Shown here one piece after another: positions 52,190-61,029 of a stretch of 64,000 bases of DNA. This DNA comes from Soehngenia sp. (lineage in GTDB: Bacteria > Bacillota > Clostridia > Tissierellales > Tissierellaceae): the NCBI GenBank assembly GCA_024637045.1, contig JAGXFX010000015.1:54501-118500 (forward strand), in the 5' to 3' direction. Each line of letters opens with the position of its first letter. Positions within the stretch are counted from its first letter, which is position 1. Both the position numbers and the translations under genes were made by a program. Under the pieces are notes generated by a model that searched no databases, was not told where the DNA came from, and worked only from the letters and a program-made list of their open reading frames with translations.

Positions 52190-52214
52190 AAAAGGCAGTT
52201 CTGAACTGCCTTTT
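52190..52214 (+). terminator. Intrinsic terminator after upp
   Basis: An 11-bp stem AAAAGGCAGTT with AACTGCCTTTT and a CTG loop. Confidence 0.9.
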
Positions 52215-52244
52215 ACTGATTTTTGCAGAATAATTGTAACAGTA

Positions 52245-52273
52245 TTGTCACCCATTAGTGTTTGACTTATATA
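52245..52273 (+). promoter_or_regulatory. Predicted promoter of the tagO operon
   Basis: TTGTCA, 17-base spacer, TATATA, ending 48 bases before the start codon of the transferase gene. Confidence 0.5.
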
Positions 52274-52321
52274 TAACAGTTGGATAGAATCTAGATAATA
52301 CCAGATTAGGAGAATTACACC

Positions 52322-53368
52322 ATGGAAACAGTATGGATACCTTTTGTGGTCGCAGCTATAATAGCATTTGCGGCCACACCATTTGTAATAAAAATAGCTC
52401 CTGGAATAGGAGCGATTGATATTCCCAAGGACGACAGAAGAGTACATAAGGACCCCATGCCCTTGATTGGCGGAGTCGCAATGTATCTTGCTATTGTTGT
52501 GGGAATGTTTGTATTTTTACCAAAAACCAAGGACTTTATGTCGATTTTTGTTGGAGCTACAATTATTATTATTTCAGGACTGAAAGATGATATCAAGGGA
52601 ACAACTCCAAAGGAAAAACTTTTCTATCAACTTTTGGCAGCGGGTATAGTTATCTGGGGAGGAGTCCAGGTTGATTTCGTAACTAATCCCTTCACAGATG
52701 GGAATCCAATTCTTTATCTAAGCTGGATTGGAATACCTCTTACCTTGTTCTGGATTGTTGGTATAACAAATACACTAAACCTAATAGATGGTTTGGATGG
52801 ACTTGCAGGAGGAGTTGCACTAATTTCAGCATTGTCGTTTACATTTGTGGCATTGAAACTGGAAATGAATGAAATAGCCATACTGGCTGCTCTTGTATCA
52901 GGAGCTTGTCTAGGGTTTCTGCCATTTAACTTCAATCCTGCTAAAATATTTATGGGTGATACGGGAGCTTTGTTCCTTGGATTTATGCTGGCCGTAATAT
53001 CCATTGAGGGAGTAATGAAAAGCGTTGCAACAATTGCAATGCTTGTGCCAATTATAATCCTGGGAGTGCCAATCTTTGACACTACATTTGCCATATTCAG
53101 AAGACTCTTAAGCGGTCAGTCGATAATGGCTGCGGACAAGAGTCATCTTCACCACAGACTTCTTGAAAAAGGCTTTTCACAGAAAAAAACAGTATTGATA
53201 CTTTATGGCATATCAGGAGTATTCGGTTTGTTTGCCGTACTGGTTTCAAAAGCGAACAGTAGCCAGGCAGTCTATTTGTCAGCAATTATGTTTGTTATAG
53301 CAATTATATTTGCAAAGAAACTTGGATTGTTTTCTTCAAAGGCACGTAAGGAGGATTTGGATAAATGA
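52322..53368 (+). CDS. tagO: Undecaprenyl-phosphate GlcNAc-1-phosphate transferase (TagO/WecA type)
   Basis: Integral membrane enzyme of 348 residues that moves GlcNAc-1-phosphate from UDP-GlcNAc to undecaprenyl phosphate, the first step of wall teichoic acid or other polymer synthesis. About ten helices are evident. Active-site loops are KDDRRVHKDPMPLIGGVAM, GLKDDIKGTTPKEKL, NTLNLIDGLDGLAGG and DKSHLHHRLLEKGFS. The last bases overlap the next gene by four (ATGA), coupling translation with the UDP-GlcNAc 2-epimerase. Confidence 0.94.
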   Translation: METVWIPFVVAAIIAFAATPFVIKIAPGIGAIDIPKDDRRVHKDPMPLIGGVAMYLAIVVGMFVFLPKTKDFMSIFVGATIIIISGLKDDIKGTTPKEKLFYQLLAAGIVIWGGVQVDFVTNPFTDGNPILYLSWIGIPLTLFWIVGITNTLNLIDGLDGLAGGVALISALSFTFVALKLEMNEIAILAALVSGACLGFLPFNFNPAKIFMGDTGALFLGFMLAVISIEGVMKSVATIAMLVPIIILGVPIFDTTFAIFRRLLSGQSIMAADKSHLHHRLLEKGFSQKKTVLILYGISGVFGLFAVLVSKANSSQAVYLSAIMFVIAIIFAKKLGLFSSKARKEDLDK

Positions 53369-54474
53369 AAGTAATGACAGTATTTGGAACGAGACCGGAA
53401 GGTGTAAAGATGGCACCTGTAATAAAAGCTTTGGAAAAAAGAGAAGGCGTTGAGCAGGTAATCTGCATAACGGCTCAGCATAGGGAAATGCTTGACCAGG
53501 TTATTGACCTGTTCGGAATTAAGCCTGACTACGATCTTAATATATTCAAACCAGGACAGTCCCTGACAGATATTACAACAAACGCTCTCAAAGGGCTCGA
53601 AGATGTAATCAAGAAGGAAAAACCAGATGTACTTTTGGTTCAGGGTGATACAACAACGGTATTTGCTGGAGCCCTTGCCGCATTCTATCAGAAGGTAAGA
53701 ATCGGACATGTTGAAGCAGGACTGAGGAGCGGAAATCTATATTCACCTTACCCTGAAGAGGCAAATAGAAAACTTACCGGAGTAATGGCAGACTTTCACT
53801 TTGCACCCACTGAAAAAAACAGGGAAAATCTTCTTAGGGAAGATTACTCCGATGAAAAAATATTTATCACTGGAAATACGGTTATCGATGCCCTTAAATA
53901 TGCAGTCAAGAATGACTATGAATTTGAGGATGAAAGACTCAATAACATAGATTTCCAAAATAAAAGAGTTATACTTATGACTAGCCATAGAAGAGAAAAT
54001 CTTGGCGAGCCAATGGAGAACATATTTACTGCTGTAAGAGATGCAATAGAAGACTTTGACGATGTGCATGTTGTATTTCCGGTTCACTTGAATCCAAAGG
54101 TAAGGGAAATAGCAGACAGAATACTTGGAAATAATCCAAAGGTTTCACTTACAGAACCACTTGATTATGCTCCTTTTACAAATCTGATGGCAAGAGTATC
54201 TCTAGTTGTAACAGACTCAGGAGGACTTCAGGAAGAGGCTCCAGCACTGGGTAAGCCTGTACTTGTAATCAGAGAAGAAACAGAAAGACCCGAAGGAGTC
54301 GAGGCCGGTACGGCCAAGCTTGTGGGAACAAGCTACGATGGAGTGTATAGCAACCTCCTGAAGCTACTACAGGACGAGGAAGAGTACGTCAGGATGGCTA
54401 AGGCGGTTAATCCTTATGGAGACGGTACAGCGTCTGAAAAGATAGTAGATATATTGCAGAAAATGGTAATATAA
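53365..54474 (+). CDS. wecB: UDP-N-acetylglucosamine 2-epimerase (non-hydrolysing)
   Basis: Interconverts UDP-GlcNAc and UDP-ManNAc, supplying ManNAc for wall polymers; 369 residues of GT-B fold. Motifs are FGTRPEGVKMAPVI at the start, VQGDTTTVFAGALAAF, VEAGLRSGN, TSHRRENLGEPM, and TDSGGLQEEAPALGKPVLV near the end. It is known as MnaA in Bacillus. It overlaps the tagO end and is followed by a palindromic gap rather than by the atp genes seen in Bacillus. Confidence 0.95.
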   Translation: MKVMTVFGTRPEGVKMAPVIKALEKREGVEQVICITAQHREMLDQVIDLFGIKPDYDLNIFKPGQSLTDITTNALKGLEDVIKKEKPDVLLVQGDTTTVFAGALAAFYQKVRIGHVEAGLRSGNLYSPYPEEANRKLTGVMADFHFAPTEKNRENLLREDYSDEKIFITGNTVIDALKYAVKNDYEFEDERLNNIDFQNKRVILMTSHRRENLGEPMENIFTAVRDAIEDFDDVHVVFPVHLNPKVREIADRILGNNPKVSLTEPLDYAPFTNLMARVSLVVTDSGGLQEEAPALGKPVLVIREETERPEGVEAGTAKLVGTSYDGVYSNLLKLLQDEEEYVRMAKAVNPYGDGTASEKIVDILQKMVI

Positions 54475-54477
54475 CTC

Positions 54478-54600
54478 TACCCCCTCGATGTCAATTGGAA
54501 AGCCTCGGCCGGTAATGTCTAAAGCTGACATTCCTGTAATATCGACCGAAGCTGAGATATCTAGACCCAATCCAATTGTGAACTGTGAATTGAGCCATAC
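54478..54600 (+). repeat. Large compound palindrome (repeat island 5)
   Basis: Starts TACCCCCTCGATG, as variant A of module 1, but the rest differs. Outer arms are CAATTGGA and TCCAATTG. Inner arms are GCCTCGGCCG with CGACCGAAGC (two G-T wobbles) and AATGTC with GACATT around TAAAGCT. It ends in GTGAACTGTGAATTGAG, the simple run seen in the other islands. It lies just after the epimerase stop codon. Confidence 0.6.
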
Positions 54601-54683
54601 TCGGCTTTTAAAAATTACATGGGATGTTTTGTCACATTAGTTTTGACATCAGAGTAAAATAGGCCAGGAAATGGACATAAAGT

Positions 54684-54721
54684 ATAAAACACTCCAAAAC
54701 ATTGAAAATGGAGTGTTTTAT
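54684..54721 (+). terminator. Intrinsic terminator upstream of murA
   Basis: A 13-bp stem ATAAAACACTCCA with TGGAGTGTTTTAT, then a T-run after six bases (TTTTTTT at 54728). In the rest of the gap (54601-54683, 54722-54850) I see a TATAAT at about 54746 with a weak -35, probably the murA promoter, and no gene. Confidence 0.8.
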
Positions 54722-54850
54722 GATGCATTTTTTTAATATAAATGATATAATGTAGAAGTTAGTGAAATTGTGTAAATTCAGACAATTTAATATTATTATT
54801 TAGATAGATAGCACTGAAGTTGATTCTCGCATCATATAGGGGGAGATTTT

Positions 54851-56107
54851 TTGGAAAAGATATTGGTAGAGAAGAGCCCACCTTTAAAGGGCACAGTAAG
54901 AATAAGCGGAGCAAAAAACGCGGCATTACCCATACTGGCTGCAACACTTCTTGGAACAGAGGACATAGTTCTTGAGGATGTTCCAAATTTAAAGGATGTC
55001 CAGCTTATGTGTGAAGTTCTGGAGTCTCTTGGAAGCAAGGTTGAGTATCTGGAAGAAAACGTACTTAAGATCAATTCTTCAAATATCAACAGCTATGAAA
55101 CCAAATACGAACTTATGAGCAAGATGAGGGCATCATTCCTTGTAATGGGTCCACTGCTTGCCAGACTTGGAAAAACCAAGAATTCCATGCCAGGTGGTTG
55201 TGCCATAGGATCGAGACCAATAGATCTTCATCTAAAAGGATTCAAAGCCCTTGGAGCAGAAATCAGCGTTGACCATGGAGATATTGGAGCTTTTGCAGAC
55301 AAGTTGGTTGGAGATATAATATATCTTGATTTCCCTTCAGTGGGAGCAACTGAAAATATTATGATGGCTGCAACAATGGCAGAAGGCGAAACAGTAATAG
55401 ACAACGCTGCCATGGAACCAGAAATTGTAGATCTTTCTAACTTCCTTAACAAGCTTGGAGCAGACATAAAAGGTGCGGGTACATCAACAATAAAGATAAA
55501 GGGAGTCAAGAAACTGGGCGGTGCTCGTCACCAAATAATCCCAGATAGAATAGAGGCAGGTACATTTATGGTAGCTGCTGCAATAAGTGGTGGAAATGTT
55601 TTGGTTGACAATGTAATAAATTCCCACTTAAAACCGGTTATAGCAAAACTTAGGGAAGCAGGTTGTACAGTTGAAGAAGGAGAAGACAGCATAAGGGTAA
55701 TTGCAAACAATAACCTGAAAGCAATTGATATAAAAACACTTCCTTATCCAGGATTCCCTACTGATATGCAAGCTCAATTTATGGCCTTGATGACAATTTT
55801 GGAAGGTACAAGCTCTGTAATGGAGACTGTATTTGAAAATAGATTTATGCATGTTGAAGAGCTTCGAAAGATGGGAGCTCAGATAAGAATTGAAGGAAGG
55901 TCAGCAATAATCCAGGGAGTCGATGAGATCAAGGGAGCCAAGGCAGAAGCTTCAGACCTTAGAGCCGGAGCAGCACTCGTCTTGGCAGGGTTAGTTGCAG
56001 ATGGAACAACAGAAATTGGAAACATCTATCATATTGATAGAGGATATGATGGAATTGAGGAGAAGTTCACTAACCTGGGAGCAATAATCTATAGAAAGAC
56101 CTTTTAG
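54851..56107 (+). CDS. murA: UDP-N-acetylglucosamine 1-carboxyvinyltransferase
   Basis: First committed step of peptidoglycan synthesis: transfers enolpyruvate from PEP to UDP-GlcNAc; 418 residues. The catalytic cysteine is C117 in PGGCAIGSRPID, the residue attacked by fosfomycin. The start SPPLKGTVRISGAKNAALPILAA and the end HIDRGYDGIEEKFTNLGA are typical. The start is a TTG at 54851, six bases after GGGGGAG. It is followed after 104 bases by mreB, with no sporulation gene between them. Confidence 0.96.
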   Translation: MEKILVEKSPPLKGTVRISGAKNAALPILAATLLGTEDIVLEDVPNLKDVQLMCEVLESLGSKVEYLEENVLKINSSNINSYETKYELMSKMRASFLVMGPLLARLGKTKNSMPGGCAIGSRPIDLHLKGFKALGAEISVDHGDIGAFADKLVGDIIYLDFPSVGATENIMMAATMAEGETVIDNAAMEPEIVDLSNFLNKLGADIKGAGTSTIKIKGVKKLGGARHQIIPDRIEAGTFMVAAAISGGNVLVDNVINSHLKPVIAKLREAGCTVEEGEDSIRVIANNNLKAIDIKTLPYPGFPTDMQAQFMALMTILEGTSSVMETVFENRFMHVEELRKMGAQIRIEGRSAIIQGVDEIKGAKAEASDLRAGAALVLAGLVADGTTEIGNIYHIDRGYDGIEEKFTNLGAIIYRKTF

Positions 56108-56211
56108 ATCATAAAAACAGTACACAACAGTGGGTCGCTATGATAACAAAATATAACCGTTATTTAGGGACTTTCTGTTTTTGTTTGAAAAAATAGTGAA
56201 GGAGGAAGCGT

Positions 56212-57237
56212 ATGTTTGCATTAAGATCTGACGTTGGGATTGACCTTGGGACAGCAAGTGTTCTTGTCTTTATAAAAGGCAAGGGAATAGTACTTAAGGA
56301 ACCTTCTGTGGTTGCAATTGATCAGTATACCAATAAATTCCTTGCAGTAGGAGAAGAAGCCAGGAAGATGCTTGGAAGAACACCTGGAAATATTGTGGCA
56401 ATCAGACCTTTGAAGGATGGAGTTATTTCGGATTACAGCATAACAGAGAGGATGCTTAAGTATTTCATTCAGAAAGCACTGGGGAGAATGTGGCTTAAGC
56501 CGAGGATTATTATTTGTGTACCCAGTGGAATAACTGAGGTTGAGAAAAGGGCTGTTATGGAAGCCAGCAACGAAGCCGGTGCAAGCAAGACCTACCTTAT
56601 TGAGGAACCAATTGCAGCAGCAATTGGAGCGGGATTGGATATAACTCAACCAAATGGAAACATGGTAGTTGACATTGGAGGAGGAACGACTGATGTTGCT
56701 GTAATCTCCCTTGGTGGAATCGTTGTCAGCAAATCAATAAAGACAGCAGGGGATGAGTGTGACGAAGCGATAATCAAATACATCAGGAAAAAGTACAATA
56801 TGATGATTGGTGAAAGATCCGCAGAGAAGCTAAAAATGGACGTCGGTTGTGCATTTCCATATGAAGAGGAAAAGTTTATGGAGGTCAAGGGAAGAAACCT
56901 TCTTACTGGTCTGCCTCTTAATATAGAAGTTTCATCAATCGATATGATGGAAGCTCTAAGTGAACCTGTAAATGAGATAGTTGAAGCGGTGCATGAAGTA
57001 CTGGAAAAAACACCTCCTGAGCTCGCCTCAGATATCAGTAGTTCAGGGATTTATCTGACTGGTGGCGGAGCAATGCTATATGGCCTCGACCAGCTTATTC
57101 AGAAAAGAACTGGAATAGCCACAAGACTCGCAGAAAACCCTATTGAGTGTGTCGCCATTGGAACAGGAAAATCACTTGATTCAATTGAGGTTTTAGAAAA
57201 GACAATGAAGGAAACAGACAGATCAAGATTCAGATAA
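56212..57237 (+). CDS. mreB: Rod-shape-determining actin homologue MreB/Mbl
   Basis: Cytoskeletal ATPase of 341 residues that guides lateral wall synthesis on the inner membrane face. The phosphate-1 loop is GIDLGTASVLVFIKGKGIV, phosphate-2 is VVDIGGGTTDVAVISLGG and the adenosine loop is GIYLTGGGAMLYGLDQ. IIICVPSGITEVEKRAVMEAS is the family motif. It is closer in position to Bacillus mbl (downstream of the murA region) than to mreBCD, since no mreC or mreD is here. The ribosome site is AAGGAGGAAG. A convergent terminator follows. Confidence 0.95.
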   Translation: MFALRSDVGIDLGTASVLVFIKGKGIVLKEPSVVAIDQYTNKFLAVGEEARKMLGRTPGNIVAIRPLKDGVISDYSITERMLKYFIQKALGRMWLKPRIIICVPSGITEVEKRAVMEASNEAGASKTYLIEEPIAAAIGAGLDITQPNGNMVVDIGGGTTDVAVISLGGIVVSKSIKTAGDECDEAIIKYIRKKYNMMIGERSAEKLKMDVGCAFPYEEEKFMEVKGRNLLTGLPLNIEVSSIDMMEALSEPVNEIVEAVHEVLEKTPPELASDISSSGIYLTGGGAMLYGLDQLIQKRTGIATRLAENPIECVAIGTGKSLDSIEVLEKTMKETDRSRFR

Positions 57238-57242
57238 CAAAA

Positions 57243-57281
57243 AAAATCCGTTGCAGTTTAAAATTGCAACGGATTTTCTTT
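57243..57281. terminator. Terminator between mreB and the convergent surface-protein gene
   Basis: A 13-bp stem AAAATCCGTTGCA with TGCAACGGATTTT. It has A and T runs on both sides, so it works in both directions. Confidence 0.9.
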
Positions 57282-57287
57282 GTTGAA

Positions 57288-60098
57288 TTATTTGAAGTTA
57301 TAAGGAGTCTTTACTTGGTATGTTATGTTACTACCATTTACAACAAATTCAGCATAGGAATAATTTGAGAAGTCATCAGGGGTACTGATTTTAGCTCCTG
57401 TAAGAGTAAGATATCTTACCCCATCCTTCAGTGTATAATTGTTATCTCCATCACTTTGGACTACAAATACATTTTTGCCATTCTCCATTTGTTCGACCAT
57501 CAGCTCATGGAACAAATCTGCTTCCATTTTATCATTGAATCCGTTCGGTCCGAAAACAGGTCTTGAAATAGAAATGATTATATTTGGCTCACTTCTATTT
57601 TCCAAGTCTGAAACAAGCTGAACCCACTGATCCCCGTTTGCTGCTCTGATGCCATCTGCATGAGCCTGAAGATTAATTACATATACTCCTTCAGCCTGAG
57701 TTTTTCCGTAGATGCTGCCACCGTTAAGAGTGGATGTGTGTTTAATTGCGTTCTTGAATTCAGTTGTCATATTACCAATCTGCACACCGATACTGGATGC
57801 AGACAATGATTCTGTAAGGCCTTTTAGCCTGTGAGAAGAAACAACTTTTGCAAGTAATGTATTGCCTGAAATTTTTGGCTCGCTATATATCGATACTTTT
57901 ACGCCACCGCTTTCAGTTGGCAAGTGAAGTGGATCCTGAACCCTTGTTGATGCAGGTACCGAAGACAAATTAACTGGCAATGTTGAGAATGACTTCAGAT
58001 CATCAATAACGATTCTGCCTGTAGGAAACTTTTCTGCATTAACCTCTGCGACATATATTCTTTGCAAGCTTACAGGATATGAAATGTTTCCTGGAAGTTG
58101 AGCTTCCAAGTATCTCCAGTCATTGAAATCCATCGATTTTGTGAAATCAATTACGTGTGAATTTCCTCTTGAATCAATTACAGTTCCTCTTAACCATACT
58201 CCTGAGGAATCACCCAGTACAGTTAATCCAAGTTTCTGAGGGGAGCCTTGAAGTAAAAGACCTTTGGATGTTGATTTAAAATCCAGATATGCTGCTCTGG
58301 TTCCAGTTCCCTGTGAAAAGTCATATTTTATTTCAATGGCTTTTTCTCCCTCAAAGGATTCATTTACAACTTGAACTGATCCTCTTACACCTGCTGGATA
58401 TCCTGAGAATCCAATATCCATCTTCTCTTCGAAGGAAGTAATTGGAGTCTGAACTATTCCAATGGATACAGGAATAGCTTTTGATGCCTTTCCAGAAGAT
58501 ACTATCAAGGCACCAGATGCCGATTTTGAGGATGCTTTAAAGACTCCATCCTGGATAGTTCCAACATCACCGATTATTCTAAAACTTACCTGTGACATTT
58601 CAAGTTTACCCTCGCGGCCGATTTCATCAACCCCCATAATCGAACCGATAGTTCTTTGTCCACCTGACGAAAGAGATATGCTTTCAACGTCAGTTCTAAT
58701 TGCTACAGGAGGATTTAAGACTCTTATTGAAGCAGTTGCATTTACTCCGTAATAGTTTGCACTGATCTCGCCACTTCCTGGCGAAACACCTTTAAAAGTA
58801 CTTCCCGCAACTGTCCCAATACCATTTGATACTGACCATTTTACAGAGGCTGGGTCGATTGTATAAAGGTTATTGTTTTTATCGTAACCTTGTAGTTTCA
58901 AGTTAGTCATGCTGCCTGAGAACAAGTACTCAGAATTGACAGATAGAACCATTCTTTCAATATCCCCTTTTGGTGCAGTTGAGAATACTCCGATTCCATT
59001 TACAACATTTCTTTGTTCTGTAGGTTTGTTGACAAATTCAGCTACTGCCTGATTGATGGGTTTGATGGCCATTGCAGTAGAACCACCACCATCCAGGTTA
59101 ACTCCGTTGTATGCTCCAAGTTCGCTCATCAGGCTTCCAAGAGTTTCCTGAGTAGTTCCCTTAAAGTAGGTGTCTCGTCCATCAACAGTAACCATAATAA
59201 CTTCCTTTTGATCTCTGGATATTCCAAGACCCGTTCTTGGTTGAACTCCCGAGATGTTTAAATCGGTATTTGCTATCTGTCCGTCCTTTAGGACTATGCT
59301 ACCTGAACCGATGGCAAATCTTATGGATTCCATGTCCGGTGATATCTTAATATCCGTTTGGACTCTTTCTCCAGGATTGAAAAGGAGAAGATTTGAGCTT
59401 TTTGAAGATAGTACATATGAGTTATCAGATTTGGGGATGTCAAACGCTTCCCCGCCAGTTCTTCTTTCCATTACCATTCCATCAACAACAAGAACTTCGT
59501 GAAGATCATTTCTAAATCTTGCTCCAATGGATTTCGTTCCCCAGTCTGAATTCAGCAAAGTAATTGTAATAAATTCAGCATGGAGTTTATTGACAGTATC
59601 GATGTTAAGTACATTACCTGTATTGTAATTTGTAATTGTCATGGTCTTGTTAAAATAGTCAATATATGCAGTGTTGTCAAAGGTAGTAAAGAATGTTGGC
59701 AAATTATTTGGTGAGGATAATACTCTTCCGTTTTCCACAAGGGCTCCCAGCGATGATGGTATTGGGTTTGTGTTGTAGAAGTCACCATTAATCCCGGCAA
59801 CAGCATTTCTTTGTTCGACTAGTCCTCTGACAGTAGTTCTTGATGAGAGTCCATCTCGGTGGTACAAGGAACCCAGTGATGTGTATTGATCATTTAGATT
59901 AATTCTCAGTACATTGATATTGTACCAGCCGCCTAAGGTAAATCTTTGGATTCTTTCATGAACCACCCCTGATGAGACAGGTGTAGTCTGGACCTTTTCG
60001 TGGATAGTTGTAGGCATTGAAGCTGCATCCGCTACAGGATTTGAAAGTGCTACTGATATTGAAATTAAGCCTAAAGCAATTATATTTTTAATCTTCAT
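57288..60098 (-). CDS. Secreted multidomain phosphodiester glycosidase (NAGPA family)
   Basis: A 936-residue exported protein. A signal peptide (residues 1-26, ending VADAAS) is followed by an N-terminal extension, then the phosphodiester glycosidase domain (residues about 90-375) with GINGDFYNT and NGVNLDGGGSTAMA. Next come two Ig-like (Big2-type) domains (about 380-555), a galactose-binding-like domain starting SFEEKMDIGFSGY (about 560-700), and a C-terminal domain (about 750-936) with long beta strands and VFVVQSDGD that may be a worn-down metallophosphatase. Catalysis would cleave a sugar-phosphodiester such as GlcNAc-1-phosphate linked to a wall polymer. The ATG follows AGAGGAG. It is a single gene. 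Confidence 0.85.
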   Translation of the reverse strand: MKIKNIIALGLISISVALSNPVADAASMPTTIHEKVQTTPVSSGVVHERIQRFTLGGWYNINVLRINLNDQYTSLGSLYHRDGLSSRTTVRGLVEQRNAVAGINGDFYNTNPIPSSLGALVENGRVLSSPNNLPTFFTTFDNTAYIDYFNKTMTITNYNTGNVLNIDTVNKLHAEFITITLLNSDWGTKSIGARFRNDLHEVLVVDGMVMERRTGGEAFDIPKSDNSYVLSSKSSNLLLFNPGERVQTDIKISPDMESIRFAIGSGSIVLKDGQIANTDLNISGVQPRTGLGISRDQKEVIMVTVDGRDTYFKGTTQETLGSLMSELGAYNGVNLDGGGSTAMAIKPINQAVAEFVNKPTEQRNVVNGIGVFSTAPKGDIERMVLSVNSEYLFSGSMTNLKLQGYDKNNNLYTIDPASVKWSVSNGIGTVAGSTFKGVSPGSGEISANYYGVNATASIRVLNPPVAIRTDVESISLSSGGQRTIGSIMGVDEIGREGKLEMSQVSFRIIGDVGTIQDGVFKASSKSASGALIVSSGKASKAIPVSIGIVQTPITSFEEKMDIGFSGYPAGVRGSVQVVNESFEGEKAIEIKYDFSQGTGTRAAYLDFKSTSKGLLLQGSPQKLGLTVLGDSSGVWLRGTVIDSRGNSHVIDFTKSMDFNDWRYLEAQLPGNISYPVSLQRIYVAEVNAEKFPTGRIVIDDLKSFSTLPVNLSSVPASTRVQDPLHLPTESGGVKVSIYSEPKISGNTLLAKVVSSHRLKGLTESLSASSIGVQIGNMTTEFKNAIKHTSTLNGGSIYGKTQAEGVYVINLQAHADGIRAANGDQWVQLVSDLENRSEPNIIISISRPVFGPNGFNDKMEADLFHELMVEQMENGKNVFVVQSDGDNNYTLKDGVRYLTLTGAKISTPDDFSNYSYAEFVVNGSNITYQVKTPYNFK

Positions 60099-60228
60099 GT
60101 ATGTCTCCTCTCTTTATGCATCATTAGCTCTATTATATAGTGAGGATGACACTGGTAGGTTACAATCCTGTTACGAATATATTAAGTATTATGGGTTGAA
60201 ATATTTCTATAATTATACATAAAAGAAA

Positions 60229-60259
60229 AAACCCTGTAATTATTACTATTACAAGGTTT
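60229..60259. terminator. Hairpin in the gap 60099-60426
   Basis: AAACCCTGTAAT with ATTACAAGGTTT and one central mismatch. It lies next to a tandem repeat, and its role is unclear. The rest of the gap from 60099 to 60228 looks like the promoter region of the minus-strand gene and holds no other feature I can support. Confidence 0.45.
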
Positions 60260-60262
60260 CCT

Positions 60263-60344
60263 AAAGCACTAAAGCATTGGGGACGGTTCTTTTTGCTTTT
60301 TTTAAAGCACTAAAGCATTGGGGACGGTTCTTTTTGCTTTTTTT
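60263..60344. repeat. Perfect 41-bp tandem duplication with GGGGACGGTTC core
   Basis: Two identical 41-base units (60263-60303 and 60304-60344) contain AAAGCACTAAAGCATTGGGG then ACGGTTCTTTTTGC and a T-run. The GGGGACGGTTC core is a REP-like motif seen as dispersed repeats in many bacteria near Y1-type transposases; no such gene is in this window. Confidence 0.85.
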
Positions 60345-60383
60345 GAGCAAGATTTTGACCGAAATCTCTGAATGCCAAAAAAA

Positions 60384-60419
60384 TAGAAACGATGGAATAT
60401 TTTAAATTCATCGTTTCTA
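60384..60419 (-). terminator. Terminator after the SixA-like gene
   Basis: TAGAAACGATG with CATCGTTTCTA and a T-rich loop. On the minus strand it is followed by ATTTTTTTGGC. Confidence 0.75.
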
Positions 60420-60426
60420 ATAATTG

Positions 60427-60927
60427 CTATTTATCGTTAATCTTCACAAAGTCACGAGTCTGTAAATACCATCTAAGTTCAACCTTGCTTTCTCCTAATT
60501 CTTCATCAGGGAATCTAAAGCAGGCTGCGGTCCCTTTTTTGAAGCGAAGGAAAGTACCAGAAATCTCTTGACTCCATAATGAAAGGTAGGGTTGTTGTCC
60601 AACTACTATTGCAGCTTCACCAGGTTCTATTTCATCAACAAGTTCTCTAAGTCTACTGACACCACTGCCCGTACCAAGGAATTCCATGTAAATTGGATCA
60701 TCCAAGTCTAATTCCTCTGCCAGCATTTCAGCCGTTTCCTTTGCTCTAACCTTAGGACTGGAATAAATTTTCAAAGTATCATAATTATCGATCATCGTTT
60801 TAAACCCTGCAACACTTTTCTTAAGTAGAATTTTCCCCCGAGGAGAAAGTGCTCTTAGATCATCCTCTTCAGCAGATTCTTTATCCTCTGCAATTCCATG
60901 TCTATAAAGTATAAGATATTTACTCAT
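60427..60927 (-). CDS. SixA-like histidine phosphatase family protein
   Basis: A 166-residue member of the histidine phosphatase (branch 1) superfamily. The N-terminal catalytic motif is LYRHGIAE (H10), with SSPKVRAKETAE supplying the second arginine. The second catalytic histidine, normally in VGHEP, is replaced: the segment reads VVGQQPYLSLW, with glutamine. Activity may thus be weak or altered. SixA acts on phosphohistidine of signalling or PTS proteins, but the partner here is unknown. The ribosome site is GGAGGATT. It stands alone. Confidence 0.8.
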   Translation of the reverse strand: MSKYLILYRHGIAEDKESAEEDDLRALSPRGKILLKKSVAGFKTMIDNYDTLKIYSSPKVRAKETAEMLAEELDLDDPIYMEFLGTGSGVSRLRELVDEIEPGEAAIVVGQQPYLSLWSQEISGTFLRFKKGTAACFRFPDEELGESKVELRWYLQTRDFVKINDK

Positions 60928-61029
60928 AGTTGAATCCTCCTTTTCTAAAATGTTTTATTAGGCATATCCAGTAGTTCATATTTCGAATAGCCTAATATTA
61001 CTCTTAAGGACCATTATATCAAAAAAAAT

